A stretch of 64,000 bases of DNA from Haloarcula argentinensis DSM 12282 (GTDB taxonomy: Archaea; Halobacteriota; Halobacteria; Halobacteriales; Haloarculaceae). Where the stretch lies: assembly GCA_000336895.1 (NCBI GenBank), contig AOLX01000023.1, positions 177,797 through 241,796 of the forward strand. The letters run 5' to 3'. The notes below the pieces were generated by a model that ran no database searches, was not told where the DNA came from, and saw only the letters and a list, made by a program, of their open reading frames with translations. Of this stretch, positions 1 through 9,754 are shown piece by piece. The first letter of the stretch is position 1, and every line of letters starts with the position of its first letter. A program made the translations under genes and the position numbers.

Positions 1-1
1 G

Positions 2-151
2 CTGACTGACGCCGAGCGAGAGGTGTACGAGGCCGTGGGCATGGGCCAGTATGGGCCACGGGAGTACGCCCGCAAGACTGGCCGTTCACCCGGTACAGTG
101 GGCAACCTCCTCGGTCGTGCTCGCGAGAAACTGGAGGTGGTTCCGGCGTGA
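2..151 (+). CDS. Partial sigma-70 region 4-like HTH protein (5' end outside window)
   Basis: An open frame runs from the window edge to TGA at 149-151 and gives the last 49 residues. They form a helix-turn-helix of the sigma-70 region 4 type: LTDAEREVYEAV, then EYARKTGRSPGTVGNLLGRAREKL. This fold is common in small haloviral and proviral regulators. The stop overlaps the GTG start of the next gene by 4 nt (GTGA), so it is probably the first visible gene of the rightward operon. The true start and total length cannot be seen. A DNA-binding role is inferred from the motif alone. Confidence 0.6.
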   Translation: MTDAEREVYEAVGMGQYGPREYARKTGRSPGTVGNLLGRAREKLEVVPA

Positions 152-306
152 CTGGATTCGTTCGCGCCTCAGAACTGTACGATGTCGAAGCGGGTGAACC
201 CCTTCAGTTCGACTGGACGAATCTCAAACCACTTTCGGAGAGTCAAGCCGAGGTCGAGCGGGCGGTGGCCGCCGTCAAGACCGACGGGGGGCGATGCGAA
301 CGATAG
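148..306 (+). CDS. Small acidic protein of the rep-like operon
   Basis: A 52-residue frame starts at GTG 148 inside the stop of the preceding gene and ends at TAG 304-306, past the ATG (294) of the following gene. Overlap on both sides is the main support that it is real and translationally coupled. It begins MTGFVRASELYDVEAGEPL and has no motif I recognise. It may be an accessory factor for the downstream candidate replication protein. Confidence 0.5.
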   Translation: MTGFVRASELYDVEAGEPLQFDWTNLKPLSESQAEVERAVAAVKTDGGRCER

Positions 307-1910
307 GGCTGGCCCCTCACGAACTCCACGCCAATCTCCTGTTCAATAGCGACGGCCTTGCGCCGTTTTTCGCACTGGACAGTGAGGTCAAGGCTGGTGA
401 GGGGTCAAAGAGCAGCGAGTTTCTGCAGGATGGCGAGCGGTGGGTCGTTCGCCTCTCCTATCAGGACAGCAATATCGTTCACCCCGGCGAGCGGACGCCA
501 CAGGGAACGGACTGGCAGCTGCAGAATATGCGTGAGTACCGGCTCAAGGTCGCCCGCCATCCAGATGAGGATTCGGTCGGCCAGCAGGATTTCGTCGCCC
601 ACGCTGCGCCACGCTGGCCCGGGATGCAAGGCGAGCGTGATGATGGAAGCCGTGTCGAGATTCCTGTTCCAGACGGGTTCGGCGAGGGTGTGAACGTCCG
701 CGTGAAAGGCTCGAATATCGAATTCCACCGATATCCCGAGCTACTGCAGCGGGCGGCCATTGAGGTCGGCGTCACCGGCCGGTACTTCGAGGAGCCACAT
801 CCCTACAGCAACGTGCAGGACGCAGAGAAGTACGCCCGGGTTCATCGGGACGCCAGTGGGCCAGTCCATGCTCGCGATGGGCCGATTGCGGCGATGGGTC
901 ACCTCCTGGAGTCGGACCGCCGTGGCTATCGGAAGATCGTCCAGAACGATGACGATGAGCGCGGCCGGAACCTGCCAGGATACTACCACACGGCCACACT
1001 CGGCCCGAAGCGGATTCGAGAGGCATTCCCCGACCACCACCTCCCCAAGGAGGTGAAACACTACTACGCCCGTGAGGCGCTGTCTGTGCCCGATGATCAT
1101 CCGCTATCGCACCCGAAAGTCGGTTCATCTTTGCAAGCATCGCTGCTGGATGATGATGAGACTGTCCGGTGGCGCGACCTGGAGACGCTGGAACGAGAGT
1201 TAGATCAGACTGTGCTGTCGGTCCTGGCCGATGCCGGTATCGATATCGCACCGACGGGTTCCGGCCCATTCGTCGAAGATTCATACTTTGAGCCGAAGGT
1301 GAACCACTCCGGCCCCGAGCCGGTCGGGCTGGACCTGACCCGAGTCGAGCAGAAACAGGAGAGTGTTGTTGTGCGCCACCTTTCAGATGGGCTCTCGCCG
1401 GTACAGTGGGAAGCCTTGGAGATGTTGGTAGCAGACGGTGGGCAGGTTGCTCCGGCGGATATCGCAGACGAGTACGGCCGTCATGTCGAAAGTGTCCGGC
1501 GGGCGCTTCGAGAGATGGAAGACTTGGTGATATCGGACTATGCCGACGTGTCGCTCCGGTCGGAGTACGTCGCGGAGATGGTTCACGAAGCTGTTGACGA
1601 GGCGCGTGAAGCCACTCGCCGTGCTGTTGACACCGCGGCGAAGGCCGCCGAAGCTGCCGAGCGTGGGCTGGAGAACACGATGAGCGCGTTCATCGCATGG
1701 GCCGCTCGCCACGGTGTTGATGTGAACGACGCTCGCGAGGCTCAGATGACCCTGCGGTTCGGGGAGATCGAGAAGCACGGGAAGGCGATTCGCGAAGGCT
1801 TCCGGGTATGGAAAGACGCAGGAATGCCCGAAGAGCGCTACCGGCAGGCCCGGGTGCAGCTCGCGGACGGCTCGCGAGGGACGGCCTGGCGCTGGCTCGC
1901 CACCGGGTAG
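294..1910 (+). CDS. Candidate replication protein of the provirus (DUF7845-like)
   Basis: This 538-residue protein has a large N-terminal region (about 1-330) with a conserved-looking block around YYHTATLGPKRIREAF. A winged-helix/HTH follows at about 370-415 (LSPVQWEALEMLVADGG...ADIADEYGRHVESVRRALREM), then an alanine/glutamate-rich helical stretch (about 430-460) and a basic C-terminal region. It resembles haloarchaeal DUF7845 proteins carried by plasmids and SNJ2-like proviruses; that assignment is from memory, not a search. The large size, DNA-binding domain and hairpin cluster just downstream suggest replication initiation, but I see no rolling-circle HUH or polymerase motif. Replication function is therefore an inference. 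Confidence 0.6.
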   Translation: MRTIGLAPHELHANLLFNSDGLAPFFALDSEVKAGEGSKSSEFLQDGERWVVRLSYQDSNIVHPGERTPQGTDWQLQNMREYRLKVARHPDEDSVGQQDFVAHAAPRWPGMQGERDDGSRVEIPVPDGFGEGVNVRVKGSNIEFHRYPELLQRAAIEVGVTGRYFEEPHPYSNVQDAEKYARVHRDASGPVHARDGPIAAMGHLLESDRRGYRKIVQNDDDERGRNLPGYYHTATLGPKRIREAFPDHHLPKEVKHYYAREALSVPDDHPLSHPKVGSSLQASLLDDDETVRWRDLETLERELDQTVLSVLADAGIDIAPTGSGPFVEDSYFEPKVNHSGPEPVGLDLTRVEQKQESVVVRHLSDGLSPVQWEALEMLVADGGQVAPADIADEYGRHVESVRRALREMEDLVISDYADVSLRSEYVAEMVHEAVDEAREATRRAVDTAAKAAEAAERGLENTMSAFIAWAARHGVDVNDAREAQMTLRFGEIEKHGKAIREGFRVWKDAGMPEERYRQARVQLADGSRGTAWRWLATG

Positions 1911-2016
1911 CGGCCCGCCTGCTGAGAGGCATCACTGTCCAGCACCACGAAAGTACCACTTGCTTTGCCGATTTCTCCCCCTGCCCGGCACGGTCGCCGA
2001 TGTGATCGAGGGTCGA

Positions 2017-2099
2017 CCGGGCCAATGGCCCGGCCGTCGTCCGAACGGAATCAAACCCGGGGGGTTGTGATTCCGTTTAGAGGTGTGGCTAAGGCCACA
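2017..2099. repeat. Cluster of three consecutive hairpins
   Basis: Three inverted repeats stand in a row in the gap after the candidate replication gene. They are CCGGGCC/GGCCCGG (2017-2023 and 2027-2033, 3-nt loop); AACGGAATCA/TGATTCCGTT (2044-2053 and 2068-2077, with an inner AACCC/GGGTT stem and a bulged G); and TGTGGC/GCCACA (2084-2089 and 2094-2099). The position fits a replication origin or a bidirectional terminator between the rightward operon and the leftward gene that ends at 2153. Confidence 0.5.
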
Positions 2100-2152
2100 T
2101 CATCAAAATACACCGCATTACTCTTTCGACCACTCAACGAGTAAAGGGATGA

Positions 2153-3163
2153 TCAAATTCCATCTGCGGACGGTGAGTTCAGTGGGACTTCATCTATAAA
2201 ATATGGGACACGAGTTGATAGGAATGTACGACTTCGTTTGACCCCATCCATAGAACGAATCCTGTCAGTTATATTATCCAAATGATCGATCGATTTGAAG
2301 TTTAGTTCTATCGCTATATCTGCCCAATTAAAACCGAGTCCAGAGAGTATATAAGGAACATATAATGGATTCTCGGTTTGTAGATTATCAACGACGTCGT
2401 CATATCTCCCACGTTCGGTTGAAATACCGAAGAATGCTCGATACCACCCATCGGTCAAACCTGGATCAATTCGTACCGAGAATTTTCGGATCACCTCCTT
2501 ATCTATAAGATAGTCAATAGCTTTTGCCACCTCATCTGGTGAGCTAATCATATCTATTTTATCTGAAAGGTCACTTGGCCGGTTCCGGAATGACGCATCT
2601 GACTGGAGTTCATTAAGAACAATTCTCTGAAGATCGTTTAAATCGACTGTACGACGATCACGCTGTTCTCCCTTCTTAAAATCAGATCCCCGCCATCTAA
2701 TCCATTGCTGAATAGTGAATGTTTCCATAGAATAGAACTTAGAGTCTATATCTGGTTTACCAGAGCCCCTATCTGGTTGAATAAAGACATTTGTAGAAAA
2801 CCGATCAACTTCGGGACCACTTTTGCTTATTTTCCTGATAATCACATCATAATCACCTAATGTGATCATTGCCACTTGACTTCCTTCCCACTGACCAATC
2901 TTTTTCAATCCTTCGTCAATTATGCCATCATAATTCCTCTCGAGGTCGACCAAATGGTACGAGGGAACCGAGTATCCTACCCTAGCTGGATCAACAACGG
3001 CGATTTCTGAGCCAACTTTCCCCTCTTCACGCAGTTCATTGATTTTGTGTTCTACTTCAGTGGGCGTAGCATCAATTGACCCAGCAATGTCGTCTGAGGT
3101 TTGGGTAGAATCTGTATAGAGTTGCTCAATCACTCGGTCCTCTATTGTATTAGTGTTTGACAT
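2153..3163 (-). CDS. Lrp/AsnC-like regulator with two HTH units
   Basis: This 336-residue protein begins with a winged helix (IEDRVIEQLYTDSTQTSDDIAGSI...) followed by a RAM-like sensing region. A second HTH (LNDLQRIVLNELQSDASF..., about 180-240) and a second RAM-like region follow. Such tandem Lrp-like architectures are frequent in haloarchaea. I chose the ATG at 3163 because a TTTATA box lies about 35 nt upstream, which suits a near-leaderless mRNA; an ATG 24 nt further upstream is possible. The gene is AT-rich compared with the provirus core and follows the membrane protein gene on the same strand with a 71-nt gap. The ligand and targets are unknown. Confidence 0.55.
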   Translation of the reverse strand: MSNTNTIEDRVIEQLYTDSTQTSDDIAGSIDATPTEVEHKINELREEGKVGSEIAVVDPARVGYSVPSYHLVDLERNYDGIIDEGLKKIGQWEGSQVAMITLGDYDVIIRKISKSGPEVDRFSTNVFIQPDRGSGKPDIDSKFYSMETFTIQQWIRWRGSDFKKGEQRDRRTVDLNDLQRIVLNELQSDASFRNRPSDLSDKIDMISSPDEVAKAIDYLIDKEVIRKFSVRIDPGLTDGWYRAFFGISTERGRYDDVVDNLQTENPLYVPYILSGLGFNWADIAIELNFKSIDHLDNITDRIRSMDGVKRSRTFLSTRVPYFIDEVPLNSPSADGI

Positions 3164-3234
3164 AGTCACACATGGCACTGATATCATCTGTAACTATAAA
3201 TATGTATTGCAGAAATGCATTGTAGATATACAAT

Positions 3235-4083
3235 TCAGATAAGTATAATATCAACATTCAACCTATCAACATTCAACCTATCAACTTCATCGGCTACTTC
3301 TTCGGTTACGTTTGACGTCACTATAGTAAACCTATCAATAGGGGTTTCGTCTATTCTATCCGCTGTCTGTCTGATGTTTGCTATCGTGTCTGTATTTATG
3401 TCTTCAATAACAGTGATGCCAACTTTTTCACCCTGACTGGTAGCCCCGACAAAATCCATTTCAACTTTGTATCCCTCCGGTCGATACGCTTCATTCTCCT
3501 TTCGGATTTCATATGATGAATCAATATTCCGATTTAATTCTAATGTTTTCATCAACTCTTTTTTCGAAATGTTTTCTCCCTTTTCTCTCAGATTTCTCTT
3601 GCTTTCCCGAATGTCTCGATATGTTTGATACTTTTCCAACACATATATGATTAAAATAATTCCAATAAAAAATAGCAATATAAAAACAACCTCTTGTTGC
3701 AGATTTTCTGGAACTCCTATTTGTATAATGGTTAATACAGTTACACTAAAAAGTGAGAGAAAATATAAAACCGGTAACACAAACTCATTCAATTTGGTTA
3801 CTTTGCTGCTTCCCAAACTGTACTGTATAGTAAGAAAACCGATCTTGAGTACCAGAAATACTCCGGATATTGCCGCAAGGGCAGCAAGGTATCGTACGGG
3901 TGTTTTATTAGGAATTGTATTTATCGGATAGTTTGTGATATACCACCCGAGAGCTCCAATCGCGAATAAAACTTGAACAGACTCAACCCGCCGTCTACTT
4001 CCTGCTTGCCTAACATATTCAAAATAATCTTGTATAATATCTGAATCTGATGCTTTATCGTCACCCTTCTCAGATTGAGTCAT
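3235..4083 (-). CDS. Four-helix membrane protein with C-terminal Mrr-like domain
   Basis: This 282-residue protein has four hydrophobic segments (about 40-57, 66-88, 104-124 and 131-150). A charged coiled linker rich in E/K/R follows, then a C-terminal domain with the hydrophobic strand pattern of restriction-endonuclease-like folds (YKVEMDFVGATSQGEKVGITV ... RFTIVTSNV). The canonical D-ExK catalytic triad is not convincing. The gene ends with a tandem 15-nt repeat (3251-3285) that duplicates DRLNV. It is strongly AT-rich and looks like acquired cargo. A membrane-tethered sensor or defence factor is possible but unproven. Confidence 0.45.
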   Translation of the reverse strand: MTQSEKGDDKASDSDIIQDYFEYVRQAGSRRRVESVQVLFAIGALGWYITNYPINTIPNKTPVRYLAALAAISGVFLVLKIGFLTIQYSLGSSKVTKLNEFVLPVLYFLSLFSVTVLTIIQIGVPENLQQEVVFILLFFIGIILIIYVLEKYQTYRDIRESKRNLREKGENISKKELMKTLELNRNIDSSYEIRKENEAYRPEGYKVEMDFVGATSQGEKVGITVIEDINTDTIANIRQTADRIDETPIDRFTIVTSNVTEEVADEVDRLNVDRLNVDIILI

Positions 4084-4139
4084 GATCTTAGTATATGTAG
4101 AGTAGTATACCTTATGTTGTTCAGGGTCTGGCCATAGTG

Positions 4140-4529
4140 TCAGGCTGAATCAAAAATCATATTTATTTTTATTTTACTTTGTTCTGATCTGCGATGCTCA
4201 CCACCGCCGTGCCAATCTAATGGAGGCAGCCGAGAGGAATGTCGCATTTTCCATTTTAACACTTCCACACCTAGCCCACGTACTCTATACACCCCGAAAA
4301 TATACCACCCATTTACTGTCCGTAACTTCTTGTGGTACCGGTCGTAGATTTTGAATGTTCCAGGCCGTCCATCAGCGTGTCGGTGCATCGCGGCCTTAAT
4401 TTCGACAGGTGTTCCATCCGGTCGCTTCGCGTCGTGCCAGCTGCACCGATCTAATTCGAGGTTGTACCGCTCGGCGGCTTTGCGCTCGACGAGCGTTCCG
4501 TAGTGATTCGCCTTATGACTTCGACTCAT
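4140..4529 (-). CDS. PD-(D/E)xK nuclease-like protein (resolvase-type)
   Basis: This 129-residue basic protein starts MSRSHKANHYGTLVERKAAE. It has an early glutamate in helix 1 (E15 of LVERKAAERY) and the catalytic-looking DGTPVEIKAA at about 37-46, which fits the PD-(D/E)xK arrangement of Holliday-junction-resolvase-like enzymes in archaeal viruses. A TATATAT box at about 4550-4556 lies 21-27 nt before the ATG, which indicates a leaderless transcript of its own. It follows the virion NTPase gene on the same strand. Nuclease activity is inferred from the motif only. Confidence 0.55.
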   Translation of the reverse strand: MSRSHKANHYGTLVERKAAERYNLELDRCSWHDAKRPDGTPVEIKAAMHRHADGRPGTFKIYDRYHKKLRTVNGWYIFGVYRVRGLGVEVLKWKMRHSSRLPPLDWHGGGEHRRSEQSKIKINMIFDSA

Positions 4530-4585
4530 TCGCGCACCTCGTGTGCGTCATATATAGATACTCCTCCGGGCTGTTTTCGGTCGTT

Positions 4586-4630
4586 GCCCATGGCTCGCGC
4601 GTGCTCGCACCGCGAGCGCACGCCATGGGC
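4586..4630. repeat. Long interrupted inverted repeat upstream of the nuclease gene
   Basis: GCCCATGG (4586-4593) pairs with CCATGGGC (4623-4630). Next to the first arm, CTCGCG (4594-4599) pairs with CGCGAG (4611-4616), leaving an internal loop. It sits between the end of the virion NTPase gene and the promoter of the nuclease gene, so it could be the terminator of the structural operon or an operator. Confidence 0.4.
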
Positions 4631-4689
4631 CATTAGCAGGGCTACGTCGGGGGGTTGTTTGTTGTTGGGTTGCTCGAATTCCATCGCTG

Positions 4690-5862
4690 TCATGCGGTTA
4701 GATCCGTCACTTCACCAACCACGTTCCGGTGCTTTCCATCGTCCTGATACTCGTTCCAACGCTGGCGGACCCATTCGGCGCTGTACGGCACGAAATCGGC
4801 AATTTCGTGGTTTGGTCTGTCCGGCTCAGACTCCTTGGCGGTGATGACTGTGTAGATCGCGAGCTTCCGAGAGAGGTCTTCCGGGTCCACCTCGTCACCG
4901 TCATCCTCGCCGCTCGACCACGACCACGTCGTCGGTTCCTTGTCGTCGTAGCGCCAGTCCGTCTCGGGAATACCAGATACGGAGAAGATCGGGTTGACGC
5001 CCTTCCGGTTCCGCACGTCTTCGTAGAAGGTCGCTTCTTTCAGCCCCTCTTTGTGGACACAGACACCGAGTTCCCGAACCAGCGGGTGGACGTCCCGGCC
5101 GTCGTGACCGATGATGATGAGCGAACCGCCGTACTTGCGGATCTTGTACGTGAGCGGTCCAAGTTTCGTCTTCGTCTCGTAGCCGTCCGACCCACTCCCA
5201 CCGGCGTTGCTGCTGGCCTCGTCGAAGATGAACAGTTTCGGGACCTGCTCGTTGTGCATGGGATCGCCGTCCTGTTTCAGCCACTCGTTCAGCGCGCCGT
5301 AGTTCGCAAGCCAGCCATCCCGACGGTCGCCGTCCGAATCGGTCCACTCGTCGGTCTCTTCGAGCGTGCGGATGTTCGAGGCCACCAGCGCGTCCGAAGA
5401 GTGTTGTTCCTTCCAGAGTTGTCCGAGTAGACAGGCGAAGTTCGACTTCCCTGTACCGGGTTCGGCCCACTCGTAGAACATCGGTGCGGGGCCAGTCATC
5501 TGTGCCCGGAGTTGGTCGATAGCCTTGATACCGGAGATATCGGCCCGCTGGCCGGCGTCTCCAGTGAAATGCTTGAGTGACTGCATATCGCCGTTGGCCA
5601 TGGCCCGCCGTGCCGTTTCGGTTCCCTCGATGCGGACGATCTCCCGAACGTGAGAGAGATCCTTCGCTTGACCTGGCATCTTCTCCGGCCGGTCACAGTG
5701 TCGCGGGTCGTAGTGAGTTTCAAGAATCGAGAGGTAGCGGGATAGCTTCTCATCGCGGACGATTCCGGCGTGCTGGTGTACCTCGTCAGGATTGCGCTGG
5801 CCGTAGCCGTCCTGATACTCGCGGAACTGTGCGGGCGTGTAGAGATCACTGTCGTCAGTCAT
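4690..5862 (-). CDS. Pleolipovirus VP8-like P-loop NTPase
   Basis: This 390-residue cytoplasmic protein has Walker A PGTGKS at 135-140 and Walker B LFIFDEA at 210-216, followed by a strand ending LIIIGHDGRD that may act as a sensor. The C-terminal 60 residues (AIYTVITAKESEPDRPN...SAEWVRQRWNEY) look like a small winged helix. It is the last gene of the leftward structural operon, where pleolipoviruses carry their VP8 NTPase. Its start overlaps the preceding gene by 8 nt. In the family this protein is thought to act in assembly or genome handling. The VP8 assignment rests on position plus motifs. Confidence 0.65.
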   Translation of the reverse strand: MTDDSDLYTPAQFREYQDGYGQRNPDEVHQHAGIVRDEKLSRYLSILETHYDPRHCDRPEKMPGQAKDLSHVREIVRIEGTETARRAMANGDMQSLKHFTGDAGQRADISGIKAIDQLRAQMTGPAPMFYEWAEPGTGKSNFACLLGQLWKEQHSSDALVASNIRTLEETDEWTDSDGDRRDGWLANYGALNEWLKQDGDPMHNEQVPKLFIFDEASSNAGGSGSDGYETKTKLGPLTYKIRKYGGSLIIIGHDGRDVHPLVRELGVCVHKEGLKEATFYEDVRNRKGVNPIFSVSGIPETDWRYDDKEPTTWSWSSGEDDGDEVDPEDLSRKLAIYTVITAKESEPDRPNHEIADFVPYSAEWVRQRWNEYQDDGKHRNVVGEVTDLTA

Positions 5863-6646
5863 CGTTTAGTCGTGGCTCCTGTGATTGCTGATCGGCCGGT
5901 TCGTTCTGCCCATAGCCCACAGCGGCGTCTGCGGTGGGATCGGGCGCGTCGGTGAGGTCGTGAATCGTGGGTGCGTCTTCGGGGTCTTCGCCGTCTTCGA
6001 TGAGGTCGCCGAAGGTCTCTTTCGCCGCTGTTTTCTGAATCATCTGACCGCGTTCGTTGGCTTCGGCGTCAGCAGTGACGAGTTTCTTTTGTAGCTCGAC
6101 ACTGCCACGACTCCACCGGCCGCGGATCGCGGCGAGTTCCTCGGCGCGGTCGATGAGCCAGCCGTGAATGTCCTGCATCTGCTTCTTGCTGGTCATCAAC
6201 TGCGTATCCTGACAGCCTTCGAGCCAGACGCCTTCGACGCGGAGCTGGTCGATATCTTCCAGATACTCGTATTCGCGGACGGCCCATGCACTGCCGCCGT
6301 TGACAGGGTACGGGTCGGGGCCGTCGATTTCTTTCTCGCGCCAGAGTTCGGGCGGGACGTAGTACTTCTCGGTTGTATCGTCGACGGCGTTGATGTGATG
6401 GACTTCGACCCAGTTACGACGACGGAGCCAGCGGGCGATTTTCGCACCGACGAGATAGCAGGGAATCGCCAGCACGAGCCAGCCGACGGCCACCGCGGGA
6501 ATCCACGTCGGCAGGGTCGGTAGTTGGGGCTGGTAGTAGGCGAACAGCACGACCGCGCCGACGAGCATCCCGCTGACGAGTAGCTTGTACTCGGCCAGCA
6601 GATAGGTGAAGCGGTCGCGGTTGTCCGCGAAGGTGGGCGCGGGCAT
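5855..6646 (-). CDS. Membrane protein, pleolipovirus ORF7-like
   Basis: This 263-residue protein has two N-terminal transmembrane helices (about 17-36 and 45-67) followed by a basic anchor (WLRRRN) and a long charged cytoplasmic tail. The spacing is exact: its ATG (6646) directly follows the stop of the next gene upstream (6647), and its end overlaps the NTPase gene. The position between the ORF6-like protein and the NTPase matches the conserved pleolipovirus order. No enzymatic motif is visible. Confidence 0.55.
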   Translation of the reverse strand: MPAPTFADNRDRFTYLLAEYKLLVSGMLVGAVVLFAYYQPQLPTLPTWIPAVAVGWLVLAIPCYLVGAKIARWLRRRNWVEVHHINAVDDTTEKYYVPPELWREKEIDGPDPYPVNGGSAWAVREYEYLEDIDQLRVEGVWLEGCQDTQLMTSKKQMQDIHGWLIDRAEELAAIRGRWSRGSVELQKKLVTADAEANERGQMIQKTAAKETFGDLIEDGEDPEDAPTIHDLTDAPDPTADAAVGYGQNEPADQQSQEPRLNDD

Positions 6647-7198
6647 TTACGCCACCTCCGGCCGCCCATTCTCGCTACGGATCACATTGTAACCGGCGAT
6701 GATCATCCAGACGAACGCGACACCGGCCCCGGCGAGCCACGCCTGCAACGACGACAGCGCACGGAGTATGTCGAGTCCATCACCAGAGGGCTGCTGTACG
6801 ATCTCGGCGTACAGTGGGGTGTTCTCGGTGGAGATGGCGACACCAACGTAGCCGTCCTTCTCAGTGACGGGAATCTCGACAGTGGCGGTGTCATCAGAGC
6901 GCATGGCGACGGTGCGAACGGGAATCTTCCTGCCTTCTTGGAAGCGGCCGGCGTCGGAGATTGTCACGGTCTGGACCGCGCTCGACTGAAGGGTGATCCG
7001 AGCGATACCCTCGTTCGGCAGGTACTCCGAACCGACTATCTTAGTTTGTCCGTCGATGCGGGTGGTGTCGGTGGCGTTGGCTGTGGGCTGTGGGCTGGAT
7101 GTTTCGGCGGGGAGGTTCCCCGCAGACTGTGCGGCGGTCGGGGCGCTGACGCAGCCGAGGCTGACCACGAGCAGCGCGGCGAAGAAAAGTGAGCGCAT
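6647..7198 (-). CDS. Secreted single-anchor protein, pleolipovirus ORF6-like
   Basis: This 183-residue protein has an N-terminal signal peptide (MRSLFFAALLVVSLGCVSAP, cleavage near TAAQS), a beta-rich extracellular domain and one C-terminal transmembrane helix (about 152-172) with a short cytoplasmic end. It lies 6 nt after the spike gene. A Sec-exported protein anchored beside the spike matches ORF6 of pleolipoviruses. The signal has a cysteine but not a canonical lipobox. Confidence 0.5.
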   Translation of the reverse strand: MRSLFFAALLVVSLGCVSAPTAAQSAGNLPAETSSPQPTANATDTTRIDGQTKIVGSEYLPNEGIARITLQSSAVQTVTISDAGRFQEGRKIPVRTVAMRSDDTATVEIPVTEKDGYVGVAISTENTPLYAEIVQQPSGDGLDILRALSSLQAWLAGAGVAFVWMIIAGYNVIRSENGRPEVA

Positions 7199-7204
7199 GG
7201 GTGA

Positions 7205-8964
7205 TTAGTCCTGAAGCACGACGATACCGAGCAGCGTGCCGATGACAGCCAGCGCCACAACAGGGCTGACACTGCCGCCACCGAGCAGGCCACCGCCGGC
7301 AGACTGTTTCATGGCCTTCTCACGGGCTTCGATCTGTGCGCGGCGGTACGCTAGATCCTCGTACTGCTGTTTCAGTTCGGTGACGTTGCTCGTCTCGTAG
7401 GTGGTTTTCTGGATAGTGACATTCTGGACGTTCTCACCGTTTGTCGTGGTGATTCTGTCGATGGTGAACGTCCCATCTAATTCTACGACTCGGTCGCTGG
7501 TGACGACGTACTGCGTGCCGCCAATCTTACTCGTGTTGTAGGTCGTTCCGTTCTCGAACTGGCCGCTGGCAGGGTTCTCCTGACTGAATAGGACACCTTC
7601 GTACTGCGTCCCGGATTCAGTAGTGACATTGAAGCTCCCGATCTGGTCGAAGTTCTCAGGGGAGTTCGTGCCGAGTAAGGTGAGCTGTGCGGCGGTCCAG
7701 CCTTGGAAGTCGTCGCCCGCGGACTGCTGGTTTGCCAGCACGTAGGGGTCAACGAGGTCGCTACTGTTGATTTCGCCGTTCTGGTACTCTGTGTACGTGT
7801 TTGAAGCCAGTGTCTCCATATCTGACTTCACTGTACTGGACTCGGACTGAATCTGTTGCCAGCGGGTGTTGTAGTCGTCAGCGGTTGGGGTCAGCAGTTG
7901 GTCGTAGTTCGAGTTCGGTGCAGGAACAATAACCCCCTTGACATCACCGGACCCAGCCTCTCCCTGAACACCAGTTGTGGGGTTGTAATAGGTATCGCTC
8001 CCATCGCTGATACCGCGCTGTGCGACAGTGATGGAGTCTCCGTTTTGGAGTGTCACCGTCGTCGTGCTGCCGAACATCCGGTAATATCTGTCCTGGCCGT
8101 TGTCGTTGACATAGTAGACCGTCGCCACTGAACTCCCGACAGACTCGTTTGCAGCTATCTCTGAGAGGCGTTGCTGATTATACACTGAGCGGGACCAGTC
8201 GTTGAGTAAGGCCCGCTCGTAGGTGGCGTAGTACTCCGCGACAGCCTCTTTGGCGGAAGTGGTGGCCGCGGTTTGTGAAGATCCGTTGTTGAGTGCCCGG
8301 ATATAGGCGTTCTTGCCTTTGACGCGGGCGACGGTCTTGGCATCGGCCAGATTGTTGTCAATCGTCGTTAGCTGGTTCTCAGTGGCTGAAAGGTCGTTCT
8401 GAGCAGAGCCGTAGATATCAATCTGCAACTGTTCGGCATCAGTTTCGGTAGTATCCACGGTCCCAGTGTCTGGCAGGCCGGTTCTGTCCAGTTGGACAAT
8501 AGAGGGCATGACTGCTTCCCCGATTTGCTCACTCATGTCGTAAGTGAATCCCGGGTCTCCACCCGTGTCTCCAAGGAATTTGCCGTTATCACCCGGTGTC
8601 CATGCGGCGGTTGGTCCGCCCTTGCTGAATGATACCGGCCCATCAGCGCCCTCGACCTTCACCGTGAACGACTCATACGCACCTGCATTTCGGAAGTGGG
8701 CGCTGTTGTGAGAGCCGCTAACGGTCTTTTTGAGAATCGCCGTGTTGTTTCCAGCGGGCGATTCGTCGGTAATGACGGTGATAGTCGTCTCTGACGAGAC
8801 ATCGAACAGGTCAACCTTGATCTTGTGCGGGCCTGTCTCGAAGGTTTTCGTCACTGGCCCGCTGTCGGTGGCCGTTTCGGTCGACTGTGCCAGCGCGGGA
8901 CCGACGGCCCCGACGACGGTGGAACAGACGATGAGGGCGGCGAGCAGGACCGAACGGGCGCGGG

Positions 8965-8968
<4 letters not shown>
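7205..8968 (-). CDS. Pleolipovirus-like spike protein (VP4-like)
   Basis: This 587-residue protein starts with a Sec signal peptide (MTRARSVLLAALIVCSTVV..., cleavage after ALA near 27). A long beta-rich, Ser/Thr/Asn-rich ectodomain follows, then a short coiled coil (LKQQYEDLAYRRAQIEAREK, about 535-555), a glycine linker and a C-terminal transmembrane helix ending VVLQD. Size, topology and membrane-proximal coiled coil match pleolipovirus spike proteins, which bind the host and drive membrane fusion. Its ATG overlaps the stop of the gene upstream by 4 nt, so it is co-expressed with the membrane proteins. Numerous N-x-S/T sequons suggest glycosylation. Confidence 0.65.
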
Positions 8969-9683
<715 letters not shown>

Positions 9684-9754
9684 CTAGAAAGCACCGAATC
9701 GCGGTATTCCCGGGACTCAGTAAATTTTAGTATCGGGACTGCACCGCCGGTGGC

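Noticed and set aside
4729..5430. 233-codon frame antisense to the virion NTPase
   Set aside because: Walker motifs and operon overlaps support the minus strand only.
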